64,000 bases of DNA from Mytilus trossulus (lineage: Eukaryota > Mollusca > Bivalvia > Mytilida > Mytilidae): assembly GCF_036588685.1 (NCBI RefSeq), contig NC_086373.1:3410001-3474000 (forward strand). Direction: 5' to 3'. Both the position numbers and the translations under genes were made by a program. This document shows positions 23,981 through 37,300 of the stretch, piece by piece. The notes beneath the pieces were generated by a model. The model was not told where the DNA came from. It ran no database searches and saw only the letters and a program-made list of their open reading frames with translations. Every line of letters begins with the position of its first letter. The first letter of the stretch is position 1.

Positions 23981-24356
23981 TTATTTATCCATTGATTTTG
24001 GAGGATATTTGATTGGCGTATTGTCATCTCTAGTTCACTTCATTCCTTTTTGATGTGTAACTTTTGTAATTCATTTTCCTGTTGAAGAAGATGAACGATT
24101 TTTCATTTAAATAACTTGATAGCTATGCGGTTATATCAAATTATAATAACAAAAATGTTCACCAAGCTAAACAATAACTCACTTCATCACAATAAAGGTT
24201 TGATTTTAATCAATGTTCGCACACATTTATAGTGTATTCCAGGTATTCATATGTAACCAAATCAATATCATATCTTTTCTTAATATTCAGACATGTCAAT
24301 ATAAAAGTAACATACAGAAAGTGAGTATAAAACAACTCAGTAAGATAACTGTTTGT

Positions 24357-24725
24357 TCATAGATATAGGAAGATGTGGTGTGAGTGCCAATGAGACAACT
24401 CTCCATCCAAACAACAATTCAAAAATTAAACCATTATAGGTTAAAGTACGGCCTTCAACACGGAGCCTTGGCTCACACCGAACAACAAGCTATAAAGGGC
24501 CCCAAAATAACTAGTGTAAAACCATTCAAACGGGAAAACCAACGGTCTAATCTATATAAACAAAACGAGAAACGAGAAACACGTATATATTACATAAACA
24601 AACGACAACTACTGTACATCAGATTCCTGACTTAGGACAGGTGCAAACATTTGCAGCGGGATTAAACGTTTTAATGGGCCCAAACCTTCTCCCTTTTTCT
24701 GAAACAATAGCATAACATCACAACA
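24357..24725 (+). repeat. Interspersed repeat, GATATAGGAAGATGTGGTGT family
   Basis: Landmarks are GAGTGCCAATGAGACAACTC, GGCCTTCAACACGGAGCC, AACAAGCTATAAAGGGCCCC and CCTGACTTAGGACAGGTGC. Further copies are at 54118-54345 and, partial, at 46080-46180. No durable coding frame. Confidence 0.7.
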
Positions 24726-25655
24726 TATGTATATTTTAAGACCTTATATACGAATAACTTTGTACACTACCGATTGCGTATAAAACTTCCTTATTGAATT
24801 TTAAATGTATTTAATTGATCCCGCCCTCCTTCATTGAACCGTACAAAAGCCATTTTGAATTCATGAGAACTATGGGAAATATGCAAAAAGAAACATAAAT
24901 GTTCAAATTTCTTCCTGTAGAAGGTGCTGGTTTTAGTAAGTATCATTAATATATTTTATTAAGTAAACTTAATAATGTATGACGTAACATTTGTAGTTCA
25001 AATTTCAAATCAATAAAAAACTGTATACATAATTTAAAATGTAAAGAAAGAAATATCATATTTCAATTGTGATGTAATAACGCCATGAATGAATGCTCCT
25101 GAGTTCTTGTTTTAGTGGCGTAAATGTTGGTTAGTCTTTAGAAGGCGTATCATGTTTTGTCAACTGCTGTTTATTTGTCACCTTTATTTTCTTGCCTTTG
25201 TGTTGAATTTTCTACGTGGGATTTTAACAATTTCCTTAGCCAAAGAAATTCAATATATGCATAACTTGGTACATAAATTTCAATCAATTTATACACTTAA
25301 AAAGGTTCACAAGTTTATTCAAATCGGTGATCAATTATCAATGAAGTTCGAAAAATATATAATATATATACAGGACTGTCTCCAATTTTCTAATTTGTTG
25401 TCATTTGTTAAGGGATTCTCCGTAGTGAAGTTTCTATGTGGTGACCCGGTCGGTATTTTTGTTATTTGAATTTTAATGTAGACCATAAAAAAGCCCTTTA
25501 CTTATATTTATGGTTGTTCTAATCAAGTTTCAATTTAAAAATGGCGGATAAATATAGGGATCGAATTCCATAACGGAGAATTAAATCTAAGGAACATCAG
25601 AGATTAATCTTAGCATATAACAAGACGAATTTAAATTACTAGGCCTGTATTACAA
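24726..25655. other. No gene recognised
   Basis: A 105-codon open frame at 25152-25469 is rich in Phe/Leu/Ile as expected from AT-rich sequence and has no motif, so I do not call it a gene. Confidence 0.4.
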
Positions 25656-25659
25656 TTTC

Positions 25660-26850
25660 ATTTTATTCGATTGCTATTGATTTTGGTAGAAATGGGTTGA
25701 TTAAAACTGAATGAATGAATACTAGACACTGATGAAACTGATGTATAGACCTATGAAAATAGAGTAAAGAAACTTGTAGAACATTTAAATGATATAATAG
25801 ACAAATACACCACGTGTCCTGGAAAGGTAAAAGCAATCCCAAAATTAGACAATATAAATTATCAGGTAAGAACAATTATTAATGGACGGAACCATTCGAC
25901 AGAAAAGATTGCGGAAATAGAGGAAACGAGCTTTAAGAAAATGTTCTAAACGTGTCCTCCTATATTAAAGACACAACAGATTTTAAAAGAATTTCAATAA
26001 AATTGAACAGCCATTACAAGAGAATGCAATACTTTATAGTGTAGACGAATGTAAAATGTATCACGATAAGAAGAACGGGAAGCATGTAAGACGGCATTAA
26101 AAATTCGATCGCATATATCCCAGCTGACGATGTTCTTCACTAAATAATTCAAAATTTGGTGACTATGTGGAACGCATCTATCCCATCGAATTAGAGATAA
26201 AGGATACAACAGATACTGTTAAGTCGGCCTCATATCTTGACTAGCATCCAGAAATTGACAATGAGGGTCGGTTGCAAACAAAATTTTATGACCAAAGAGA
26301 TGATTTCAGCTTTCCAGTTGTGAACTTTCTATTTCTAAATATCAACATTCCAGCAGCACCTGCATACGGGGCATGTACCTCCCAATTAATACAATATTCC
26401 AGTGCTTACATTTCCTATCATAATTTTCTCACAAGAAAGCAATTGAACCAAGAGTTTCAAATGGTGAAGTTGAAATCATCCCTTGTAAATTTAACGGACG
26501 CCATCACTAGTTGGTTGGCTGTTATGGAATAACCGATTCGCAAATGATATCGGATAAGTTCTTTACATCGTAACTACAATCCCCTCCCCTTTCATGAATG
26601 TGAACTACTGAGTCAGACTATTTACCGGATTTGTTATCCCATTTGCAACACGATGGGTGCCACATGTGGAGCAGGATCTGCTTATCCTTCCAAGCACCTG
26701 AGATCACCCCTAGTTTTAGGTGGGGTCTGTGTTGTTTATTCTTTAGTTTTCTATATTGTGTCATGTGTACTATTGTTTGTTTGTTTGTCATTTTCATTTT
26801 TACCCATAACGTTGTCAGTTTATTTTCGATTTATGAGTTTGACAGTCCTT
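25660..26850 (+). pseudogene. Chimeric reverse transcriptase remnant
   Basis: The left half (about 25795-26130) reads, in shifting frames, YTTCPGKVKAIPKLD, VRTIINGRNHSTEKIAEI and SYIKDTTDF, phrases of one reverse transcriptase lineage. From about 26135 it switches to NNSKFGDYVERIYPIELEIK and NIPAAPAYGACTSQLIQYSS, the lineage of the 40 kb element. The 3' untranslated part follows to GAGTTTGACAGTCC at 26850, where the Helitron-like element interrupts the tail; the tail resumes at 28869. Many stops and frame changes; inactive. Confidence 0.7.
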
Positions 26851-26851
26851 T

Positions 26852-28868
26852 TTAGCTCACCTGACCCGAAGGGCCAAGTGAGCTTTTCTCATCACTTGGC
26901 GTCCGGCGTCCGTCGTCGTCCGTCGTCCGGCGTCGTTAACTTTTACAAAAATCTTCTCCTCTGAAACTACTGGGCCAAATAAAATCAAACTTGGCCACAA
27001 TCATCATTGGGGTATCTAGTTCATAAATTGTGTCCGGTGACCCGGCCATCCAACCAAGATGGCCGCAATGGCTAAAAATAGAACATAGGGGTAAAACGCA
27101 GTTTTTGGCTTATAACTCAAAAACCAAAGCATTTAGAGCAAATCTGACACTGGGGGGAAATTGTTTATCAGGTTAAGATCTATGTGCCCTGAAATTTTCA
27201 GATGAATCAGACAACCCGTTGTTTGGTTGCTGCCCCTGAATTTGTAATTTTAAGGAAATTTTGCCGTTTTTTTTTTATTATCTTGAATATTATTATAGAT
27301 AAAGATAAAATGTAAACAGCAATAATGTTCAGCAAAGTAAGATCTACAAATAAGTCAACGTGACCGAAATGGTCAGTTGACCCCTTTAGCAGTTTTTGCC
27401 CTTTATAGTCAATTTTTAACCATTTTTCGTAAATCTTAGTAATCTTTTACAAAAATCTTCTCCTCTGAAACTACTGGGCCAAATAAAATCAAACTTGGCC
27501 ACAATCATCATTGGGGTATCTAGTTTAAAAACTGTGTGGTTTGACCTGGCCAACCAACCAAGATGGCCGCCACAGCTAAAAATAGAAGATATGAGTAAAA
27601 TGCAGTTTTTGGCTTATAACTCAAAAACAAAAGCTTTTAAAGCAAATCTGACAAAAAGTAAAAGTGATTATCAGGTCAAGATCTATTGGCCCTGAAATTT
27701 TCAGATGAATCCGAAAATCTGTTGTTGGGTTGCTGCCCCTGAATTGGTAATTTTAAGGAAATTTTGCTGTTTTTTGTTATTATTTTGAATATTATTATAG
27801 ATAGAGATAAACTGTAAACAGCAATAATGTTTAGCAAAGTAAGATCTACAAATAGGTCAACATGATCAAAATGGTCAATTGACCCCTTTAGGAGTTATTG
27901 CCCTTTATAATCAATTATTAACCATTTTCGTAAATTTTAGTAATCTTTTTAAAAAATCTTCTCCTCTGAAACTACTGGACCAAATTAAACCAAACTTGGC
28001 CACAATCATCATTGGGGTAACTTGTTTAAAAATTGTGTGGTGTGGCCCAGCCAACCAACCAAGATGGACGCCACAGCTAAAAATAAAATATAGGGGTAAA
28101 ATGCAGTTTTTGTCTTATAACTACAAAAACAAAGCATTTAGAGCAAATCTGACATGAAGTAAAATTGATTATCAGGTCCAGATCTATCTGCCCTGAAATT
28201 TTCAGATGAATAGGACAACCTGTTGTTTGGTTGTTGGGTTGTTGGATTGCTGCCACTGAATTGGTAATTTTAAATAAATTTTCTGTTTTTTTTTTATCTT
28301 GAATATTATTATAGATAGAGATAAACTGTAAAAAGCAATAAATGTCTGCAAAGTAAGATCTACAAATAAGTCAACATGATTGAAATGAGTTGCCCACTTT
28401 AGGAGTTATAGTAAATATTTAACCATTTTTCGTAAATCTTAGTAATGTTTGAAAAAAATCCCCCCCCCTCCCATGAAACTACTGGGCCAAGTTCATCATA
28501 GATAAAGACAATCGTGAGCAGCAAGAGTGTTCAGTAAAGTAAGATGTACAAACACATCACCATCACCAAAACACAATTTTTTCATGAATCCATCTGCGTC
28601 CTTTGTTTAGTATTCACATACTGTGGATTCATTTATTTTCGTAGGTACCAATTTTCGTGGTTTGAGTAAAACTTGCATATTAGTGGATATCAAATTTCGT
28701 GGTTTTGTCAATTTCTGCATACATTCCTTTAGAAAAATTGTAATTCGCTGAACATTTAAATTCGTGGTTTCACTGTTCCCACGAAATCCACAAAAATTGG
28801 TGTCCAACAACTATAAATGAATCCACAGTAGACCAAGGTGAGCGACACAGGCTCTTTAGAGCCTCTAG
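26852..28868 (+). mobile_element. Helitron/Helentron-like element, copy 2, nested in a retroelement tail
   Basis: Same ends as copy 1 (TTAGCTCACCTGACCC; AGGCTCTTTAGAGCCT then CTAG). Three tandem body units begin near 26949, 27453 and 27959, a period of about 505 bases. Its flanks are the two halves of the Penelope-like tail: GACAGTCCTT on the left and TTTGGTATCTTTCATCCCTC on the right. This fixes the element's limits to within a few T residues. Confidence 0.65.
28619..28830. mobile_element. MITE, 212 bp, TA-flanked, CTGTGGATTCATTTAT ends
   Basis: A perfect inverted terminal TACTGTGGATTCATTTAT with TA at both ends. The body repeats phrases like TTCGTGGTTT and has no coding frame worth naming. 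It sits inside the Helitron-like element. Confidence 0.8.
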
Positions 28869-28900
28869 TTTGGTATCTTTCATCCCTCTTTTTTAAAATG
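28869..28900 (+). repeat. Displaced end of the Penelope-like tail
   Basis: TTTGGTATCTTTCATCCCTC continues the tail broken off at 26850; compare the intact tail GGTATCTTTCGTCCCTC near 42221. Confidence 0.8.
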
Positions 28901-30394
28901 AACCTAGTAACTGAAAATTATAATTTCAGCTGTAACAGAAGACATTTTCTACAATCCGAAGAAGCAGCTATTGGCCCCATTCTCTACTAAAGTTGACCCC
29001 TGCTGTTGTTTCAATCTTATCTACATATAATGTTTGTGTGTCGAAGTTTCAATGAGCGGGTGGTTAATGCGTGTGCCTACCCCGGAAAATGGGAAGACAA
29101 TTTATTTCAAAACCGTTATTTACAGCCGTTTTCATATTGGATTTTGAAGAATTAAAAAAGTTAAACGAATTGGCCTATAGTGTATATCCGTGAATTAAAC
29201 CGATATAAATTTCGTGTTATTCAAATGAAAAAACGCGAATTTCTATATAAGTTTTTGTGGCTAAAGAAAACACAACACTAAAAACTGATTTATTTTACAA
29301 ATTACACAGATAAACACTAGTACCTTCATTTTTCGTCAATGCATTCAAATTCTGTAAAAAAAATACTATACTTATTCGACTCGGAATTCGTGCTAATACT
29401 TAACTATTATACTGTAGGAAAAGTGTTAGCAACAAACTGTACACAATGCGAAAAACTTACATATATGTAGGACAAACAGGATATATCCTGTATACAATGA
29501 TGATGTTGAACTTAAAAAAATAAATAAATAAAACAACTCAAAAATAAGACAATCTAGTATCAAAAGGTTAAATCACAAAAATACTGAACTCCAAGGAAAA
29601 GTAAAAAGTAAAATTTCTCAAGTATCAACATCAAAAACTCAAAACTGAAAAGATATTAACTCTCAAATTCCGGACTTGGTACATGCATTTTCCTATGTCA
29701 TTTGCATAACAGCTCGTATTCGTTGTGACATCTCTTTTTACTCAATGGTGACTGGACCAGTATTTCGTTTGATTCATAGTTTCATTCATTCAAATGAAAA
29801 GACGATAACAATAAAAACCAAGGAGTAAACAAGGACTCATAAAACCAAAAGACATTCACATCAACAGGATGCAGGCCGGTTTTAAATCTTCCTGTTTCAC
29901 GTAAGAATCAATTGAAAAAAAGAACAAGTCGGAAAAAGAAGAGCACAGTTGTGTGCAATGAGAATATCGTCGACTGTTTATTAAAAAAAAACTTCCGCCA
30001 CACATACAACATGTATCGATCATCTTTATAATGACATTTTCAGAAAGTTATTTGTTTGAATAAGAATAGGTGTTTTTACAAAGTACGTTTTATCCGAGTC
30101 AAATGAGACGTCAATTCTAATGAGGTGCATTTCAAAATAAACTTCTTACTAGTCACCTTTCTTTTTATGCGATTTGTCGTATGTCTATTTAAATAAGTTC
30201 TACTCAGTGTGTGTTTCTGTTTATATAAGCACAGGACATGAGCTAAAAAATGTTTCATGATTAAAAGAAAATACCAAATCGGCGGTTCGGCCTAGAAATT
30301 GGCTGTGATGAATAGGGGTACATTGAAACTAACGCAATAAGTAAAGATAATAGTAGTATACCGGTTTGTTGGTTTTTTTAAATCGAGTCGATTA
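28901..30394. other. No gene; faint GIY-YIG-like trace
   Basis: At about 29425-29495 the plus strand reads ATNCTQCEKL in one frame and IYVGQTGY in the next, which recalls the start of GIY-YIG endonucleases of Penelope-like elements, but with a frameshift and no continuation. The rest shows nothing I can name. Confidence 0.3.
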
Positions 30395-30620
30395 AAGCAT
30401 CACAGGTATCAAGATTGAAATTTTATAGTTATGCTAGACGCGCGTTTCGTCCACAAAAGACTGATCAAAGACGCTCAAATAAAAAAAATGAAGTTGAAGA
30501 GAACTGAGACTGAGGACCAAAAATTCCAAAAATGTTTGCCAAATGCAGCTAACGTTATCTATTCCTGAGGTAGAAAAGCCTAGATATTGCAAAAAAAAAT
30601 TGTTAACAGTTTATTTGTAA
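30395..30620 (+). repeat. ACGCGCGTTTCGTC repeat, old copy
   Basis: CTAGACGCGCGTTTCGTCCA, then ACTGATCAAAGACGCTCAAA and CCAAAAATTCCAAAAATG. It ends about 170 bases before the start codon of the HEPN gene. Confidence 0.6.
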
Positions 30621-30792
30621 TGATGAACATGTCAATGTATTTTTATATTCATTTGTTTTACCAGGGTTTTTTTCATTTTAGGGCGAGATATTTATTTGGA
30701 AATTAAAAAGATATTTTATCTTTTATGTAAGAATTAATGAAACAAAATGCCATGCTATTGTTTAGTATGAGAATTACTTCAATCTATATATA

Positions 30793-31366
30793 ATGGCGAC
30801 TCAAGATAATCTACGATGTGCAAAGTGTTGTATGGTTGTTTTTGAAGTGTTTAATGAAATAATGCAAGAGCTCTTAGAACACAGAAATTTGACTGCACTT
30901 GAGGTTTATGATATTGTAATGAATCATGTACCTTTCCTAAGAAAACTGAAACACCAAGAAAAGGAAAGATTGCAAACTTTAAGAACAGATGGTTTTTCGA
31001 AGCTAGATGTTTCTATAATATACAAAATTGTGATTCATTTCAAAAACAAAATGTTCATTCCGATGCCAACAAAAAATTGGGGAGTAAAGCCTTCACAAAC
31101 GGATAAAGATATTGGTGATGATGTAGAAAGGATCCATTTGGCAAGAAATCACTTTGCTCATAAAACAAATGCTGATACAAGCGAATCTGAATTCGAAGAG
31201 TATTTTAATGTATTTCATGACGTTGGGCATCGTGTTGATAAATTCCTACGCAAAGATCCTCTCCATGGGCATGCAAGGCGTATACGAGATTTAAAAATTG
31301 CCCCGATGGATACTGATTCAGCAGAAAAATTTCTAGAGGCTCGACAAGAAATAGAACAGTTAAAAC
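30793..31366 (+). CDS. HEPN gene exon 1, complete HEPN domain
   Basis: The ATG follows ATATATAATGGCG. The 191 codons carry MATQDNLRCAKCCMVVFEVF, GFSKLDVSIIYKIVIHF, PTKNWGVKPSQTDKDIGDD, VERIHLARNHFAHK and a helical end EARQEIEQLK. The exon ends AAAAC/gtaagt in phase 1; the open frame runs only two more codons into the intron. Confidence 0.9.
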
Positions 31367-34300
31367 GTAAGTAACTTTATTATTTCTTTAATTGACTCTT
31401 TTGTCTTTTCGTCGTTTTTATTTGCTTCGTTTTCTTTTACATTTTGTATGTAATTGTGTGTGCATGAAGTATTTCCAAAGCTGTATTAAACATTTCCAAC
31501 TGATGCATGTATAATGCTGCTTTAAAAAATCGAATGATATCTATGTTGTGTCATGTGTACTATTGTTTGTCAGTTTGTCTTTTTCATTTTTAGACATGAA
31601 GTTGTCAGGTTTTTTTTTCGGTTAATGAGTTTGACTGTCCCTTTGTTATCTTTCGTCCCTCTTTTATTGTTATTGCTGCTGTAATTTCTGTTCCATTGAC
31701 GTTACATTTATACTGAAATCATTCAACTGCAACCCAAAATAAATGAAATGTCTGTGATCATAACGCCATGTTTTATAAACATTGCATATCAGAGCAACGT
31801 TAGTTACTGTGCATATACATATTCAAAATTAAACGTGTTGTGGTCATTTAGTGCGGTATTGTAATTGCATGAATATTTTGGGATTCAGTAACTTTGTCAA
31901 AAGTAATAAGTGACAAACGCCTTTGTTTGCAGCTATAAACAAGTGTAACACTTTTTAAACATGTCTATTTTTGACAGATTGTGTCTTTATGAACAAGATG
32001 CTATCGATAAAATAAAGAATTAAATATTGTTTTCAGAACATTGTCAGAGTAAATCAAAATCCTTTTATTGTGTTCCTATAACATAAATCCAGTTACTAGT
32101 ACTTTTTACAGAAAACATTACGCACAATAAATCCTTAATAAGACAAATTCAATTCAAGCAGCCTGATTCGACGAGGATTTTTGACATAATTAAATATGAT
32201 AATGATGATGAAAATGGTAGGTAAAACAAGAATCAAAATTGATGAACTTGATAATTTGATCATTTGATCAAGAAAACTGATAATATATAAAGGGAACTTA
32301 ACTTATGTTTTACTAAAAAGATAAAAAAAAATAAAAAAACCTGTTATCGTATAAATATTATACATCTTTGATAGCTGCCTTTTTGATACGAATTATTCGA
32401 CTATTTATGAAACACATATATCTTTTTAATCATATTTAACAAAGCGTTTATTTTAAATGGGAAATTGAAAAACGTTTTCAAAACGTCGATTCTCAATAAA
32501 CTGTATATGCTTGCATTTTGTCAATATATTCTGTCATTTAAACACGCAAAAATATACAAATCAGAATATACCATCTTTTATCTACTTTGGAGGTCAAGGT
32601 TATTTTAACCGTAAAGTTCCTAATTCGTGGTAACTGGTCCGAAAACACAATCAATTCGTAGTGCATTTCTTTTAGAACATAAATGAAAATAAAAAAAAGC
32701 CCACCTGCGCTTTCTCAAAGAAACTTTTACTGTGTGTTGTACTAATTTTGGGACAAACTATATCAAAATTAAAAACTTCATCGGCTCTAACTCAAAATAT
32801 GGACAATTTTATGTTTAGGGCGTCTTGAAATCTTTTGACAGCTTCCGAAGTGCTCATTTTCAACCTTTTCCAGCTGGACCAAATCACTACTTTCCTTTAA
32901 AATTCTGGACCCAAATGTTTTTACAGTGTAATTTCATCCCCCTACTTGAAATGTGAAGCATTACACATGGAGAAATAAATTTGGAAGGGGTATAAAAATT
33001 AATGGCAAGTAACCCACTGTCAACACTAGGGACTATATATGTGAACAACGAAAATCAATCAAGGGACGACAATGGGGGTCTCGGACCAACTGTCATTTTG
33101 TTATTGTGCTATAGTAACATTTACCTATTATGTTTGTTTGTTTTGATCATGCATCGTTGTCAAATAATGGAATTTGACGCGATTGTCATACAAGGGATAT
33201 GTTGAGCGCTATAAAACCAGGTTTACTAAAAAAAATGCCTTTTCCAAATTTAGAATATGACAGTTGTTGCCCATTTGTTTGATGTGTTTTAGCTTTTCAC
33301 ATTGCACTTTCATTACTATCCTTTTTGAATTTTCATTTTTACTGCATTTATCTTGAAAATCAACCCATCTAAGATACTAAGCTTTTAATGTTTTTAGATT
33401 TTACAAATATTTGAGCTAAGATACTTGTTAGTTAATGAACATAATATACAAACATTAATTAAATAACTCCTTTTTACAAACGCTTGTTTTACAGTATTAA
33501 TCACTAGACTAAATACATGTAAGATTATAATTTTACGAATAGTTAAAGCACGAGGCGTAGCTAAAAGAGGGACGAAAGATACCAAAGGGACAGTCAAACT
33601 CATGAATCAAAATCAAACTGACAACCCGTCGTGATGCTTATGTGATAACAAATCCGGTAAGAAGTCTAATTCGGTAGGTCACATTTATGAAAGGGAAGGG
33701 GATTGTAGTTACGACGTAAGGAACATATCCGATATCATTTTTGAATTCCATAACGGTCAACCAACTCGTGATTGCGTCCGTAAAATTTACGAAGGGATGA
33801 TTTCAACTTCACCATTTGGAACTCTTGGTTTAATAGCTCCCTTTTGAGCAGCAACCCTCTATCAAGAAAATCATGATAGGAAATGCAAGCACGGGAATAT
33901 CGTATCAAATGGGAGATATATACCCCGTATGTAGGTGCTGCTGGAATTTTGCTACTTAGACATGGAAAGTTCACAATTGAAAAGCTGAAATCATCTCTTT
34001 TGTCGTAAAGTTTTGTTTTCAATCGACCCTCATTGTCAATTTCTAGCTGTAAGTCAAGATATGAAGACGACTTGACTGTAAGGGTTTCAAATGTCCATAA
34101 AACATGAATGAATCGTGTCTTGTCCTATCGATAACATAGTCACTCCCTTGAGCAACATAACTTAATAAGTCACTTCCGTTTGGTTACTCAAACCTTAAGT
34201 GTTAACATTACTTGTAAAAAAAAGTTTTAAATTATATTTAATATTATTTTTCAAAGATGTAATGAAAAATACATAGTATTATGAAAACAAAAGAAAAGAA

Positions 34301-37300
34301 AAGAAAAATTATACAAAATGGAGAATTCCTCTTCTTAAGATTGAACTTAACACTTAATATGAAGCAGGCATTACCTGTAAATGGGGACGAAGTCTGTATA
34401 AATTATTTTTTTGTAACTTAAAACAAAGAAACGGAAATACCGGCCGTAACGTTTCCGACTTTGTTTCTGTTGTTAGGGATTTTAGTTGTGACGTTTTTTT
34501 TTAACTATGACATCATATGCAATGGAAACAAAGAAACGCTATCATCAGGTAACGTTTTTTCATATCAAGGAATTATTAAAAAATTAAATTGGTATTGCAT
34601 TCCTTCCTATTTATACCAGACTAATAAATATATATTTTACTCAAAGATTCATACAACACGTGACCGGAAAAAGGAAGTATATTGTAGATTTCTGCGCAGG
34701 TCCGGGATTTCAAAACATAACATAAAAAAAATTGAACGATTTTTTATTTTTTATTGAATTTTCTACTGTTATTGGGGACTTTGTCCCCATATGAATCGTA
34801 AAAGTGCACACTATATTATATCAATCAGTTCTTTTCTGCAATTGTATAATTTTAATATAGACTCCATCAATAAACGTTAAAATCACAACTGTTTAAACAT
34901 AAGATCCTTTTTGATGTTGATGAACAGTTTAATTTGGATGTAACGCGTATCTTTATTGGCTAACGGTGTTTTGTTTATCAGCTCAAAGAAAAAAAAATCA
35001 TGTGACTAGGACGTCGTCATCGTTTTTCCATGATTTACTCCGGTTTAAAATGGAACTATACAGTCTATTCGAAAAAACATAAAAAAACATGGTGCACACT
35101 TTAAAATAACCAGGCTATATGTATTCAGTGTACACCGCCTGCTATATGTTTTTTTCTTCCTAGACAGAAACAAATACAGTTATTCTTTAATTGCATAGTA
35201 CCTTTTCTCCCAAAATCATTTTCCTTTATTTATCATTGTTTTTTATATATACAATCCTAGGTTGGAAGTGTTTCACATATCAACCATTTTGCTAACATTT
35301 CAGATAAACACTCATGTTTTAGATATTGTCAAAAAATAAATCGAGGTCCGATTTCGAATAAATTTATAGTATTAAAGTTTTTATGGTAATATGAAATGTT
35401 TCTATAACATGTTCTTACTGACAAATCATTATGTTAATACAAATATTGAAATTCTATGGATGTTTTCCTATATAGTCTTTATAATTTTTCGTGCAGAAAC
35501 TGTCTTTGAAAAATTACAAAAATCATTTGGATATTTCGCTATTACTGTATGAGACAACAGACATTTCTTTTAATAAAATAAATATCATTTAAGCTGGACA
35601 AGATATATCTTTTATAACTAGAAAATAACAAAATAAGAATTTTTATATATTTAAATGGATTTCAAATAGATGACACACATTTGACCAAAGAATGTAACAC
35701 ATATTCAACTCTATAATAAAAAAATAAATCATCTTGTTTGAAGGCGTCAGCCGACTTCTAAAGAAGTCACAACTATTTAGTTCTGCGTAATATATCTTAC
35801 AACTATTATGGAAATCAAGACATTGTAATCACTACAATGATCAGCATCCCTTGGCCCCTTAACAAATATATACTAGTTCAGTGATAATGAACGCCATACT
35901 AATTTTCAAATTGTACACAAGAAACTAAAATTAAAATAATACAAGACTAACAAAGGCGAGAGGCTCCTGACTTGGGACAGGCGCAAAAATGAGACGGGGT
36001 TAAACATGTTATGTAATCTCAACTCTCCCCCTATACCTCTTACAAATGTAGAAAAGTAAACGCATAAAAATACGCACACCAAAATTCAGTTCAAGAGAGT
36101 CCGAGTCTGATGTCAGAAGATGTAACCAAAGAAAATAAACAAAATGACAATAATACATAAATAACAACAGAGTACTAGCAGTTAACTGACACGACAGCTC
36201 CAGATTTCAATTAAACTGACTGACAGATTATGATTTTATCATATGAACATCAGGCACAATCCTTCCCGTTAGGGGTTTAGTATCATACCACGATAACATA
36301 TATGAGAAGAACATAACCCGTGTCATGCCAACAACTGAATTTTGAATAAATGTGTTAAGTTCCGATGCAAAGACCCTATAATTGAATCAATATTGACGCC
36401 AAAATATGCAATCTTTAATGATCTGACAACAGTGTCGTAACTATATCCCTTCTTAATAAGTCTATTCAAAGGTTTTGTTAGTTTCTGAGGTGAATACTGA
36501 CACCTTTGTGCTTTATAAAGAATATTTCCATGATGTCCTTATACCGATGATAAAATTTAGTAAATGTTTTAACTAGTTTGTGATATCGAAAACCCTGGTG
36601 TAATAACTTTTCAGTAATACATACATTTCTCTCGTTAAAATCTAACGAGCGAATCGTACAAGTTGAGATATATAAACACCATAATATGGTGACAAGGGAA
36701 CGTCACCATCTAAAAACGGATAATTAACGATAGGAAAAGACAAATTATCCCATTTATCATCCATTTTTGTATTCAGCTTTCCGTTAGTGATATAGATATC
36801 AAGATCGAGGAAAGGACAGTGGTCATTGTTAGTATTAGCTTTATTTAAAGTAATTTCATTAGGATAAAAAAAAAATTATTATACATACTGAAGTCGTCAT
36901 TATTTGTTTATGAGATGTTGTTTCGATGGGTCTTTGCTTATTTTTGTCATAAATTGTAACTCATGGCAATACAACTATGAATTTGAGTCACTTCTTGAGG
37001 TAGAGTTTGAGTAAGATTCATATTTAAGTTTCATTTGGAATAATTAAGATTTCGAATTGATAGTCGAGCTATTTTATATGTCTTTTTGACTTTCAACTCG
37101 AAATTTAATTAATCTAATTGAGACTTTAATTTCAGTCTTATTCAAACTCTACCTCAAAAAGTGACTCAAATTCCAAGTTGTAACTAGAACTCCTCCCTTA
37201 AATGTGACTCAAACTCGAAGTCCAACTCGAAACTCAATGCTAACTAGAACTTTAATTCTAAGCATGACTTGAATTCGAAAAATAACTCAAAATTTAACTT

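Noticed and set aside
27495..28157. Open frames inside the Helitron-like element
   Set aside because: They repeat with the tandem units and differ by frameshifts between units; no protein family resemblance.
30076..30258. Minus-strand open frame of 60 codons
   Set aside because: No motif, no splice context, AT-driven composition.
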